This document shows positions 24,039 through 33,400 of a stretch of DNA of 64,000 nucleotides, piece by piece. The notes below the pieces were generated by a model that searched no databases, was not told the origin of the DNA, and worked only from the letters and a program-made list of their open reading frames with translations. Position 1 is the first letter of the stretch. Each line of letters starts with the position of its first letter. The DNA comes from Woeseiaceae bacterium (lineage in GTDB: Bacteria; Pseudomonadota; Gammaproteobacteria; Steroidobacterales; Woeseiaceae): positions 186,001 to 250,000 of the forward strand of contig JAJFKT010000004.1 in assembly GCA_021773075.1 (NCBI GenBank). Reading direction: 5' to 3'. Both the position numbers and the translations under genes were made by a program.

Positions 24039-24872
24039 GTGCCAATCATTGAACCGGGTCGAGAGGACCTGAAGGATTTAAAGGGCATCCACCTCTGGCA
24101 CGGTGGCATGTCAAATTGTTCGCAACGCTGCCGCATCACGTTGAACGAACTCGGCCTTGAGTTCGAAAGTCACCTAATGAATTTACAGGCGGGCGAACAC
24201 GCGACTGAAGCGTTTCAACAGATAAACCCAAACGGTGTTGTGCCCGTTTTGGTGCATGACGGTACCGTCGTCATAAATTCTGTTGACATTATCCACTATC
24301 TCGACAACACGCTGGGTAATGGCGACCTGCGCCCTTCCCATCTCGACGACACTATTGCTGAATCACTGGAGCATGCCGATAAGTCACAGCTTGCTTTGAA
24401 GTACTGCACATTTGAGTTTTTCTTTCAGCATGGCCCACGCGCGTCTGAAGAGACGTTTCAACAGATCATAAACGGACTGCACAGCAAGTTCTTACAAGAT
24501 TTCTGGCGAGAATATCGTGACGGGTTTCCGCGCGATCGCATCCACGACATGGTCGGCCGCGCACATGATGACTTCCTGCGCCGCGAAGCAGTCCTGAGTG
24601 ATGGTCGCGAATGGATGGCCGGTGATCAGTTTTCGCTGGCGGACATCGCCTGGATGCCAAACTTCCACCGATTCGATCTGCTGCGCTGGCCGCTTGAGCA
24701 GTATCCCCACCTAATGCGTTGGTTCGAAACTGCATCTGCGCGGCCAAGTTATTCAAAAGCGCTGGATGGCTGGGAACCGACCAAACTGATGGATATGGCG
24801 CTGGGAACCCTGGACGAACGGCGTGCACGCAACGATGGCATCGATAGCTACGGACCGTTCGCAACAAGCTAG
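24039..24872 (+). CDS. Glutathione S-transferase family protein
   Basis: A 277-residue protein with a thioredoxin-fold N-terminal domain (GGMSNCSQRCRITLNELG, then NPNGVVPVLVHDGTVVINS) and an all-helical C-terminal domain from about residue 100. The strand before the cis-proline and the NPNGxVP motif are well kept. The start is GTG at 24039, directly after the OsmC stop. Members conjugate glutathione to electrophiles or act as dehalogenases and isomerases. In the context of the preceding dehydrogenase and OsmC a detoxifying or ring-opening step is plausible, but the substrate is unknown. Confidence 0.85.
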   Translation: MPIIEPGREDLKDLKGIHLWHGGMSNCSQRCRITLNELGLEFESHLMNLQAGEHATEAFQQINPNGVVPVLVHDGTVVINSVDIIHYLDNTLGNGDLRPSHLDDTIAESLEHADKSQLALKYCTFEFFFQHGPRASEETFQQIINGLHSKFLQDFWREYRDGFPRDRIHDMVGRAHDDFLRREAVLSDGREWMAGDQFSLADIAWMPNFHRFDLLRWPLEQYPHLMRWFETASARPSYSKALDGWEPTKLMDMALGTLDERRARNDGIDSYGPFATS

Positions 24873-24880
24873 TTTCGTTT

Positions 24881-25597
24881 CTATCGGCTGGCGTACTTGT
24901 ACTCTATCCCGACGGCAAGGTTGTTTTCATTGCCAACGCGAAACTCGTTCTTTCTGTATTCGGCGACCGCGTAAAGATTCTTCCACAGCCGCAGTCCAGC
25001 CTGCACCTCCAGCACAAGCGGATTTCCTGGCACGCCGCCCGCCACCGACAGGTCGAATGTCTGATCAACGAATCCGCTAACGTAGAGACGCTCTGATATT
25101 GCGGGTAATCGCAACTTGAAGTACTGCTCGGTCTGCCAAACCTTGTCGTCCGCAGCACCAGATCGGCGTAGTTGAAACGTGACTCGGTAGATCAGATTGA
25201 GGCGCTGCAGAAAATCGTCAAGCCCCGGCGTATTGTGTACACGCCAGCCTATTCCCAGTTGCGTGAAATCATTGCCATCACCATCGACCAGAACCGCCTG
25301 CAAACTTATATCCAACGGTAGCTTGTCGCTGATCGTCCAGCGCAAATTCTGTTCCGATCGAGCAAACGAAAAGTCATCGCCCGTCGTCAGGCCGCGGAAA
25401 CTAATGAAACTAAAATAGGAAAGCCTGGCAGGAAGACGCGCATTAGTAACGAAAGTCAGGTCTGTGTCGTTATCCACCTGACTATGATACGGATACAGAT
25501 TGGTGTCGATTCTGAGCGGCGGCAATCCTTGCGCCTTCACGAACGCCGGCGAAAGCAGCATAAGCACGCCACTAAATAGCAATACTGTAAATTTCAT
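24881..25597 (-). CDS. Predicted outer-membrane beta-barrel protein of unknown function
   Basis: About 238 residues with a signal peptide (MKFTVLLFSGVLMLLSPAFVKA) followed by alternating hydrophobic/polar stretches that suggest a small beta-barrel. The end, VGIEYKYASR, lacks a terminal aromatic residue but keeps the strand pattern. I choose ATG 25597 (AGGTGA just upstream) over GTG 25603. I recognise no catalytic motif and no clear family. It converges with the GST gene, leaving an eight-base gap, so it is not part of that operon. Confidence 0.7.
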   Translation of the reverse strand: MKFTVLLFSGVLMLLSPAFVKAQGLPPLRIDTNLYPYHSQVDNDTDLTFVTNARLPARLSYFSFISFRGLTTGDDFSFARSEQNLRWTISDKLPLDISLQAVLVDGDGNDFTQLGIGWRVHNTPGLDDFLQRLNLIYRVTFQLRRSGAADDKVWQTEQYFKLRLPAISERLYVSGFVDQTFDLSVAGGVPGNPLVLEVQAGLRLWKNLYAVAEYRKNEFRVGNENNLAVGIEYKYASR

Positions 25598-25636
25598 ATT
25601 CACCTATTATGCCAGTTCGATCGCAGAGACGACCTA

Positions 25637-26284
25637 TTGACTGACTCCCACAAACATTCAAGCTACCCGATTGTTGAAGAGCGAATCAACATCATCTCGC
25701 ACGGGCTCGGTTTGCTCCTGAGCATAGCCGCCTTGATCATGTTGACCGTAAAAGCGAATGGAATGCTGCAGGTTGTCAGTGTTTCGGTATTCGCCGCCAG
25801 CCTGATCGCATTATACGGCTCGTCTACGATTTACCACAGCACCACAAATACAGCACGCCGCTATATGATGCGCACCGTAGATCACGCCATGATCTATGTC
25901 CTGATCGCTGGAACCTACACGCCGTTCGCATTACTGGCATTAAAAGGTGCAATCGGCTGGACAGTATTTGGCGTGGCCTGGGCCATGGCGATTACCGGCA
26001 TCATTATCAAGCTTTGGCATACAGGGCGTTACGACAAATTTTCTACGGCCATGTATGTCCTGATGGGCTGGGTTATCGTTTTCGTGATAAAACCCCTTAT
26101 CGCCAGCCTGTCCTCTGAGGGACTGATATGGCTGTTCGCCGGCGGTATCAGCTATACCTTAGGCGCTTTGTTTTACAGCATAAGCAAGATGCCATTCGGC
26201 CACGCGACATTTCACGTATTTTGCTTGCTCGGCAGCGCTTGTCACTTCATCAGTGTGTACTACTTCGTGCTTATACCAGCTTGA
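25637..26284 (+). CDS. Hemolysin III family (PAQR, YqfA-like) membrane protein
   Basis: A 215-residue protein with seven predicted helices and the conserved PAQR/HlyIII residues. These are a histidine early in INIISHGLGL, the SSTIYHSTTN motif, HAMIYVLIAGTYTP, and a late HATFHVFCLLGSACHF segment with metal-binding histidines. Family members are inner-membrane hydrolases or lipid-homeostasis proteins, and true haemolysin activity is doubtful. The start is TTG at 25637. Its 3' end overlaps the end of a convergent gene by 14 bases. Confidence 0.87.
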   Translation: MTDSHKHSSYPIVEERINIISHGLGLLLSIAALIMLTVKANGMLQVVSVSVFAASLIALYGSSTIYHSTTNTARRYMMRTVDHAMIYVLIAGTYTPFALLALKGAIGWTVFGVAWAMAITGIIIKLWHTGRYDKFSTAMYVLMGWVIVFVIKPLIASLSSEGLIWLFAGGISYTLGALFYSISKMPFGHATFHVFCLLGSACHFISVYYFVLIPA

Positions 26285-27167
26285 GCAAATGCCCGCGCAT
26301 TCTGCTGCGAGTTTTTTCATCCGGCATCACACCGAAACCCGCCCCGAGATTGTCAATCACGTGCTTCGGATTCGATGTTTCAGTCAGAACGCAATTAACC
26401 GCCGGATTTGAAAGTATGTATTTCAGCGAGAATTGCGCCCAGCTATCGCAATCGAACTCGGCGGCCCACTCCGGCAACTCATGGCCACTGACAAGGCCAA
26501 AATAATCACCGTTCATGAACGGTCGGTTGATGACGACCGCAATATTGCTATCCACAGCCAACGGTAGGATTTCGTCCGCCGCGTCGGGTTCCATCATCGA
26601 GTAATTCACTTGGATGAAATCGACCACGCCAGCGCGCATGAGCTTCATAATCGCGGGGTAAAATCGTTTATGCGGACGTCCAATTCCGACATGGCGAAGC
26701 AGACCTTCTTTTTTCAATGCGTGAAACTCATCCGCGCGTGCACCAAGATCGGCAACATCACGCTTCATAGACAGGTCTAATGGACCTTCACCCTGCACCG
26801 ACTGAAGCTTCCAAATCTCCGGTCGCATTTCATCCAGGGTTTGCCCCGTCAGGTAGTTGCCGAGAAACGTGCTTGCTTGTGCGCCTCGGTCGGCGAGAAT
26901 TTTTCCAACGCTATATCGACTGGTGCCGGACAAATCCACATAAGCACCGCCGTGCTCAATGAACGTATCCAGGACGAGAGCTGCCCCTTGCATATCACCG
27001 GACGCGAATACCCGTGCATTTCCAAGCCCCACGATTGGCAGCCGTTCACTGCTACCCGGGATGACGCGAGTCGGCAGTTTCCTGGCAGGAGCTGAAAAGC
27101 CTATTGGTGTACAGGCCGTCAATGCGGCCGCACTACTGTATTTAAGAAACTCTCTACGACCAGACAC
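26271..27167 (-). CDS. Tat-exported aldo/keto reductase-like protein, probably lacking catalytic residues
   Basis: A 298-residue protein with a twin-arginine signal (GRREFLKYSSAAALTACT) and an aldo/keto reductase barrel. The catalytic aspartate and tyrosine have counterparts (DLSGTSRY). The lysine usually found in the TK motif appears as asparagine in FLGNYLTG. The histidine usually found in the QxH motif of exported relatives appears as methionine in LDLSMKRD. It may therefore be inactive as a reductase or have a changed function. The start is GTG at 27167 with GAGGTGA upstream. Confidence 0.75.
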   Translation of the reverse strand: MSGRREFLKYSSAAALTACTPIGFSAPARKLPTRVIPGSSERLPIVGLGNARVFASGDMQGAALVLDTFIEHGGAYVDLSGTSRYSVGKILADRGAQASTFLGNYLTGQTLDEMRPEIWKLQSVQGEGPLDLSMKRDVADLGARADEFHALKKEGLLRHVGIGRPHKRFYPAIMKLMRAGVVDFIQVNYSMMEPDAADEILPLAVDSNIAVVINRPFMNGDYFGLVSGHELPEWAAEFDCDSWAQFSLKYILSNPAVNCVLTETSNPKHVIDNLGAGFGVMPDEKTRSRMRGHLLKLV

Positions 27168-27242
27168 TGGATATCACCTCTTGTACTTTAATTGCGGTAA
27201 TTGACTGTATTACAGACCACAAAACTCCGGCTTTTGTTTCGT

Positions 27243-29330
27243 CTAGCGACCGAGCTGATCCCAAAGATAACTGTAAATCAAGGACTGTAAACGAGCCGCC
27301 TGCGTATTATCTGACGCACCAGCGTGACCACCCACCGTATTTTCGTAGTAATACAAGTCGTGGCCGAATTCTCGCATACGGGCAACCATCTTCCTGGCAT
27401 GCGCAGGATGAACGCGATCATCTCGGGTTGAGGTTGTGAAAAACGCCTTCGGATAGTCCGCATCTTTCTTTATGTTGTGATACGGCGAATACTCTTTGAT
27501 GTACGTCCAGTCATCCGTGTCGGGATCGCCGTATTCGGCCATCCACGATGCGCCTGCCAGCAGGTGATTGAAGCGCTTCATATCCAGAAGTGGTACCTGA
27601 ACCACGACCGCGCCCCAGAGTTCGGGCCGTTGCGTCAACATCACGCCCGTCAGGAGGCCACCGTTCGATCCACCCTGAACGCCGAGATGCTCGGCGCTGG
27701 TGATATCTCGGGCGATCAGGTCTTCCGCAACGGCCGCCATATCATCGTAGGCGCGCTGCCGATTTTCTTTCAAGGCTGCCTGATGCCAACGTGGTCCGTA
27801 CTCACCACCGCCTCGAATATTCGCCACAACATACGCTCCGCCGCGTTCCAGCCAGGCATGCCCAACGGTCGCGCTGTAACTTGGCGTTCGACTGATTTGA
27901 AATCCCCCGTAGCCGTATAGCAGCGTCGGTGTATCGCCTTGCGCGTCGAATCGGTTTGGAAGAACAAGGAAATACGGCACCTTTGTTCCATCGACACTGG
28001 TCGCGAAATGTTGCTCAACCGTCATACCATTTGCGTCGAAGAATGACGGCAATGAAAAAAGCGCCTCAACCGTCTCACCGCCATCATTGGCGACAAATAA
28101 TGTATCGGGCCGCAAGAATCCTTCGTAGTTGAAGAAGAAAACATTAGAGTCTTCGGATGACGTCACCAAACTGATGCTACCGAGCGCATCCGTCTCGATA
28201 GGCGTAGCAAGCCATGCCCCATCAACAAACTCGTAGCGCGACAGTTTGCTGGTAACGTCCTCAAGCGTATTGAGAATCAGATAGTCCCGCGTCGTCATCA
28301 TTCCACCGCGTGGAATCGCACTCTTATCCGTCGGCACGAAGACAACATGGAATTCGCGACTTCCTGCCATGAAGGTGTCAAAGTCAATCGAAATCAGTGA
28401 ACCCTGAACATAGGTCGTGTCATCTGGCTGCCAATCACTCTTTAAGGAAAGCAGCATTTGACCGTTAAACAATCCGTTAAACGTCGAGTCGTCCGGAATG
28501 TCGATCTTGCGATGATCACCGTCCTCGGCATACAGGTAACGTATTGCTGTGAAAAACGTCGGCGAGCGATGTACGACATCGTATGACGATTCACGATCCC
28601 AAGCACGATACACGGTCACTGCGACATCCGCTTGCTCACCGGCAAAGACTTCCTTGGCCTCTTCGACAGGCGTGCCGCGCGACCATAGTCTGGATGTCTT
28701 CGCATAGCCCGAATCAGTTAATGTGTCTTCACCAAAGTCACTGCCGATAAACACAGTGTTCTCGTCTATCCAGCTGAGCTGTGTCTTAGCTTCATTGACG
28801 AAGAAACCGCCGTCGACAAAGTCGCGTGCCTCAACATCGAATTCTCGAACAACGACGGCATCCGCACCACCTCGCGAAAGACGCAGCAAACAGCGACGAT
28901 ACTCGGGGCGCAGGCAGTCACTGCCTTTCCACACCCAGTCTTCACCCTCATTCTCAGCCAATTGATCAAGATCGAGAATGACGTCCCAATCAGCATCGCC
29001 CGAGATGTAGTCTTCTAACGTCGTGCGCCTCCAAAGGCCACGCTTGTTAGCAGCGTCCTTCCAATAGTTGTAGACGTAATCACCCATTAGTCCTGGCGAC
29101 GCGAAGCGTTCTTCTGAATTGTAGATCTCGAGGTTTTTTTCGTAGATCGGCGCGAATGTCGATAAAGCCTCAAGATGACCGAGCGAATTGGCGTTTTGCT
29201 CCTCAACCCAGGCAAGCGCGTCTTCACCCTCAACGTTTTCGAGCCAAAGATAGGGGTCTTCAACCTCAGGCGTCTTCGAGCACGCCACCGTAGCGACAAG
29301 AATAAATAGTCCGAGAATCCTGATTCGCAT
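27243..29330 (-). CDS. Prolyl oligopeptidase family serine peptidase (S9A), lipoprotein
   Basis: About 695 residues. A lipoprotein signal (LGLFILVATVAC) is followed by DPYLWLENVEG, typical of the S9A start. A seven-bladed propeller spans about residues 90-430, and an alpha/beta-hydrolase domain at the C-terminus carries the catalytic serine in GGSNGGLL, aspartate in TRDDRVHP and histidine in GGHAGAS. These enzymes cut proline-containing peptides; the lipid anchor places it in the periplasm or outer membrane. I start at ATG 29330, which directly precedes the signal and has a purine-rich site upstream. It is followed by the aldo/keto reductase gene on the same strand. Confidence 0.93.
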   Translation of the reverse strand: MRIRILGLFILVATVACSKTPEVEDPYLWLENVEGEDALAWVEEQNANSLGHLEALSTFAPIYEKNLEIYNSEERFASPGLMGDYVYNYWKDAANKRGLWRRTTLEDYISGDADWDVILDLDQLAENEGEDWVWKGSDCLRPEYRRCLLRLSRGGADAVVVREFDVEARDFVDGGFFVNEAKTQLSWIDENTVFIGSDFGEDTLTDSGYAKTSRLWSRGTPVEEAKEVFAGEQADVAVTVYRAWDRESSYDVVHRSPTFFTAIRYLYAEDGDHRKIDIPDDSTFNGLFNGQMLLSLKSDWQPDDTTYVQGSLISIDFDTFMAGSREFHVVFVPTDKSAIPRGGMMTTRDYLILNTLEDVTSKLSRYEFVDGAWLATPIETDALGSISLVTSSEDSNVFFFNYEGFLRPDTLFVANDGGETVEALFSLPSFFDANGMTVEQHFATSVDGTKVPYFLVLPNRFDAQGDTPTLLYGYGGFQISRTPSYSATVGHAWLERGGAYVVANIRGGGEYGPRWHQAALKENRQRAYDDMAAVAEDLIARDITSAEHLGVQGGSNGGLLTGVMLTQRPELWGAVVVQVPLLDMKRFNHLLAGASWMAEYGDPDTDDWTYIKEYSPYHNIKKDADYPKAFFTTSTRDDRVHPAHARKMVARMREFGHDLYYYENTVGGHAGASDNTQAARLQSLIYSYLWDQLGR

Positions 29331-30005
29331 GTCCCAACGCCTTCCCACAAAAAAGATGGATGATCCTAACATCTGCGGCCCACACAACGGCAATCGGAGC
29401 ATTTCGCGAGTCGCCACTGATAATTCGTCGCCGCAGTTGTGTCGGGTTTAAGCGCGAAAATCGCCGATTTCGCCGCTTTGCCCGCCGTAATCTTGGCCCA
29501 ATAGTACATACGAATTTTGAATATAAGTCGCATAATCCTGACCCGTATCGTCGTGCTTATGATCAGTTGAGAGTGGGCCTTTCGTGCCTGGCTTTGGATC
29601 TCATTGCGATTCACAGGCAGGTCCGCCGCAAGACTCCAGGCTTGAATTGCACGCGTATACAATATCTGGCGCGTGTCTGAGCTCATGCCCAACACTGACT
29701 TCGGCCTGTCTGCAATAAATCATCCTATCTTATTGATAATTGGACTTATTTATGATTTCGGTCGAGTTAATATTCCGCTATTTTTTGGTTTCGTTCTCGT
29801 CCAGGTATCTAGTCGCACCATCTGGCGAGATATCGGCTAAGCACTGTTCGAATCCGAAGAAAGAGCCGGTCGCGTTGAAATTACGGAAACACATCTCTAA
29901 GGGCCCGACGCTGATTCGCCAAATATCCAGCTGAGCCTTGCGGCCCTGGCAGTGATTCGGAGGCGATTTGCGACAAAAATCAAGTAATTTATGTTCGCGA
30001 TTTCA
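29331..30005. other. Gene-poor intergenic region between the S9 peptidase and the cold-shock gene
   Basis: About 675 bases hold no frame that I can support. The short open frames here lack a ribosome-binding site and family similarity, and their composition is unlike neighbouring genes. The GTTCGAATCC string at 29846-29855 resembles a tRNA T-loop but has no matching stems. The divergent promoters of the peptidase and cold-shock genes must lie at the two edges. An unrecognised small RNA cannot be excluded. Confidence 0.5.
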
Positions 30006-30033
30006 TTGACTTGCAATAATCGGAGGCTATACT
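30006..30033 (+). promoter_or_regulatory. Sigma-70-type promoter of the cold-shock gene
   Basis: TTGACT (30006-30011) and TATACT (30028-30033) are separated by 16 bases, close to the consensus -35 and -10 elements. Transcription would begin near 30040, about 140 bases before the start codon. Confidence 0.75.
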
Positions 30034-30039
30034 GCCCGC

Positions 30040-30181
30040 AGCTAGAATGATCGGCTGATATTTATGCACACCATTTCGATGTTCCTCTGTACCTCGTCCT
30101 GATTTTCATAAGTAGCAAGCAGCACTCTCGCTTTATCGCCTCAAGCTTGAGGCAAAACTTTTGATAATTTAGGAATAGAAA
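30040..30181 (+). promoter_or_regulatory. Long 5' leader of the cold-shock mRNA
   Basis: About 140 untranslated bases separate the predicted transcription start from the cold-shock start codon. Long structured leaders that refold on cooling are a known feature of cspA-type mRNAs. I have not identified a specific cold-box sequence. Confidence 0.5.
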
Positions 30182-30388
30182 ATGTCTACAGTAACTGGAA
30201 CCGTAAAATGGTTTAACGAAGCCAAAGGCTTTGGCTTCATCGAGCAAGAAAACGGCCCTGACGTATTTGCTCACTTCAGCAATATCACCGGCAGCGGATT
30301 CAAAACTCTGGCAGAAGGCCAGAAGGTTGAGTTCACTGTAACTGACGGCCAAAAAGGTCCTCAGGCAGAGAACATCGTACCGTTGTAG
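30182..30388 (+). CDS. Cold-shock domain protein (CspA family)
   Basis: A 68-residue single cold-shock domain with RNP1 (KGFGFIEQE, near residue 16) and RNP2 (VFAHFSNI, near residue 29). These proteins bind single-stranded RNA and DNA and melt RNA secondary structure. Length and sequence match CspA/CspC-like proteins. AGGAA lies before the ATG. It has its own strong promoter, long leader and terminator, so it is a single-gene transcription unit. Confidence 0.97.
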   Translation: MSTVTGTVKWFNEAKGFGFIEQENGPDVFAHFSNITGSGFKTLAEGQKVEFTVTDGQKGPQAENIVPL

Positions 30389-30412
30389 TAACAACCTTAC
30401 GTAGCTGAATAG

Positions 30413-30444
30413 AAAGGCGAGGTCTTCGGACCTCGCCTTTTTTT
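30413..30444. terminator. Bidirectional intrinsic terminator between the cold-shock gene and nifJ
   Basis: A perfect 12-base stem (AAAGGCGAGGTC with GACCTCGCCTTT) closes on a stable TTCG tetraloop and is followed by seven T on the plus strand. It terminates the cold-shock transcript. On the minus strand it lies directly after the nifJ stop and can serve that gene too, although its T-run there is shorter. Confidence 0.93.
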
Positions 30445-33400
30445 ATGCACGCTCAAACTGCGTCGGCTCCTGCTTCGACATGTGCTCGTAGGTTTGCCAG
30501 CGCCTGTCCACGGTCTCCTGCGCCATCAGCATCAGTTCTTCTGCTTCGTCCGGATGGGTCTTGGTCAGAATCTTGTAGCGCATCTCGTTGTACGCATAAT
30601 CGCGCAGTTCGATGGTCGGTCGCGGTGAGTCCAGCACGAATGGTTTCCTGCCGGCCATTCGCAGTTCCGGGTTGTAACGAATCAGCGGCCAATAGCCACT
30701 CGCAGCTGCGAGCTTTTGTTGTCGCAGACCATCGGCCAGATCGTAGCCGTGGGCAATACAATGACTGTAAGCGAGTATTAATGACGGACCGTCATATTCC
30801 TCTGCCTCGCGCATGGCGAGCAAAGTCTGCTGCGGATTCGCACCCATTGCGACCTGGGCGACGTAAACGTTGCCGCTTGAAATCGCCTGCAACGCCAAAT
30901 CCTTCTTGCCGATACGCTTGCCCGCCGATGCGAAACGAGCAGATGCTGCCAAAGGCGTCGCCTTGGACATCTGCCCGCCGGTGTTTGAGTAAACCTCGGT
31001 GTCCAATACCAGCACATTGATATTGCGACCACTCGCAAGCGCATGATCGAGTCCGCCTGAACCAATGTCATAGGCCCATCCATCACCACCCACAAGCCAG
31101 ACACTGCGACGGACCAGATGATCGACGATCGACAGCAGTGCTACTGCTTTTTCGTTGTCGTTATCGTTGATGATCTCTTGTAGTCGGGACTTCAACTCGG
31201 CAACCCGATGCCTCTGAGTCCGAATTTCACTGCCTACGCGCTGACCTGAATTGATGAGTTTTTGAGCGAATTCTTCACCCATCTCCTGCGCCAGATCCGC
31301 GACCAGCTGCTTCGCGATCGACATGTGGTGATCGGCGGCGATTCGCATGCCCAGGCCAAATTCGGCGTTATCCTCAAACAGCGAATTCGACCATGCCGGA
31401 CCGCTGCCCTCCGCATTCTTACTCCAGGGCGTCGTCGGTAGATTGCCACCGTATATCGATGAACAACCCGTTGCGTTGGCTACCAGTAATCGTGGCCCGA
31501 ATAGCTGCGACAGCAAACGTACATAGGGGGTTTCGCCGCAGCCCGCGCAGGCCCCCGAGAATTCGAACAAGGGCTGCAAGAATTGCGCGCCGCGAACAGA
31601 AGAGAACTCTATGGCTGCACGATCGTTGAACGGAATTGACTCAAAAAACTCAATATCGGATTTGCCCTGTTCGAGAATCGGCGCTTTGTTTGTCATGTTG
31701 ATGGCACGAGTCGCGTCATCGTCGGAATTTCGTACCGGACAGGCGTCAACACACAGGTTGCATTCTGTGCAGTCTTCCAGATAGACCTGCAGCGAGTATC
31801 TTGTTTCCGGAAAACCGCGTGCGCTGATGGGTGCCGATGGGAAGCCGTCCGGGGCCTTTTCCAATACCGTTTCGTGATAAAACTTCGCACGAATAGCACT
31901 ATGCGGGCAAACAAAGGCGCAGTTACCGCATTGAATACACGAGGTCGGATCCCATTGCACAACGCGATCCGAAACATTGCTTTTCTCAAACTGAGCCGTT
32001 GCGCTTGGAAACGTGCCATCAATCGGCATCTTGCTGACCGGTAGATCATCGCCATGCCCGCGCATCATCTGGGCGGTCACTTCGCGAACGAATTCTGGTG
32101 CGTTCTCTGGAACTACAGCGTCCAACGGTCGCGTGCTACTTGCGGCACTTGGGACGTCCACCTGATGTAGATGATCCAGCGCCGCATCAACCGCTGCAAA
32201 GTTTCGGTCTATGACTGCCTGACCTTTCGCGCGGTAGCTCTTTTCAATTGCTTTTCTGATTTGCTGCAACGCCTTGTCTCTCGGCAGAACGCCAGAGAGG
32301 GCGAAGAAACATACCTGCATTATCGTATTGATACGTTTTCCCATGCCGGCATCGCTGGCAACTCGCGTGGCATCGATAACGTAGAAGGCAATTTTTCGAT
32401 CAATGATCGTCTGTTGCACCGGTGCCGGCAAATGCTGCCAAACCTCGCCTGCAGCATACGGGCTGTCCAAAAGAAACACCGCGCCATCTGCCGCCTGTTG
32501 CAGAATTTCTACCTTGTTGATTTGATCGAACTTGTGGCACGCAATGAAGTTTGCGGACTGGATCAGATAGGGTGCGTGAATTGGGTCGGGACCGAATCGA
32601 AGATGCGATACCGTTCGAGATCCGGACTTCTTCGAGTCGTAGACGAAATAGCCCTGACAATGAAGCTCGGTATTCTCGCCAATGATCTTGATGCTGTTCT
32701 TATTTGCACCGACCGTGCCATCCGATCCGAGACCGAAAAACAACGCCCGCGTCAGATTGTCACTTTCGATCTGGAAATGGCTGTCGTAGTCAATGCTGGT
32801 AAAGGTGACGTCGTCTTTGATGCCAATCGTGAAGTGGTTCTTAGGCTGCTCTTTCTTAAGTTCGTCAAAGATGCCCTTCACCATTGCTGGGGTGAATTCC
32901 TTCGATGACAGGCCGTAGCGGCCGCCGATAATCGCAGGCATTTTGGAACGCAGACCGTTACCCACCGCTTCCGCTAAAACAGTGACGACATCCTGATAAA
33001 GAGGCTCGCCGCTCGCGCCGATCTCCTTGGTTCTATCCAGAACAGCGACGCGAAGCGTTGCAGCAGGAAGTGCCGCGAGCAGATGCTCATTGGAGAATGG
33101 TCTGTACAAACGGACATTGATCATGCCGAGCCCGGAGTCGGGAAGCGCATCGATTGTCTGCTTAACCGTATCAGCACCCGAACCCATCAGAACAATTACA
33201 TTCTCAGCATCAGGATCACCGTAATAGTCGAACAACTTGTAGTGCCGACCTGTCAGGCCTGCCAGTCGATTCATCGCGTTTTGTACTATTGCGGGAGTCG
33301 CGTCATAAAAACGATTCACGCTTTCGCGTCCCTGAAAATAGACATCAGGATTTTGCGCCGTACCCCGAATGAAGGGGTTGTCCGGGTTCAGCGCGCGCCT

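Noticed and set aside
29846..29855. GTTCGAATCC, resembling a tRNA T-loop
   Set aside because: The five bases on each side (CACTG and CCGAA) do not pair into a T-stem and no acceptor or anticodon stem is found upstream, so no tRNA is supported.
29366..29934. Open frames of 64-109 residues on both strands in the gap before the cold-shock gene
   Set aside because: No ribosome-binding sites, no recognisable domains, and amino-acid composition typical of chance translation.
32171..32908. A 245-codon open frame antisense to nifJ
   Set aside because: Shadow frame; the minus-strand protein is clearly conserved through this region.
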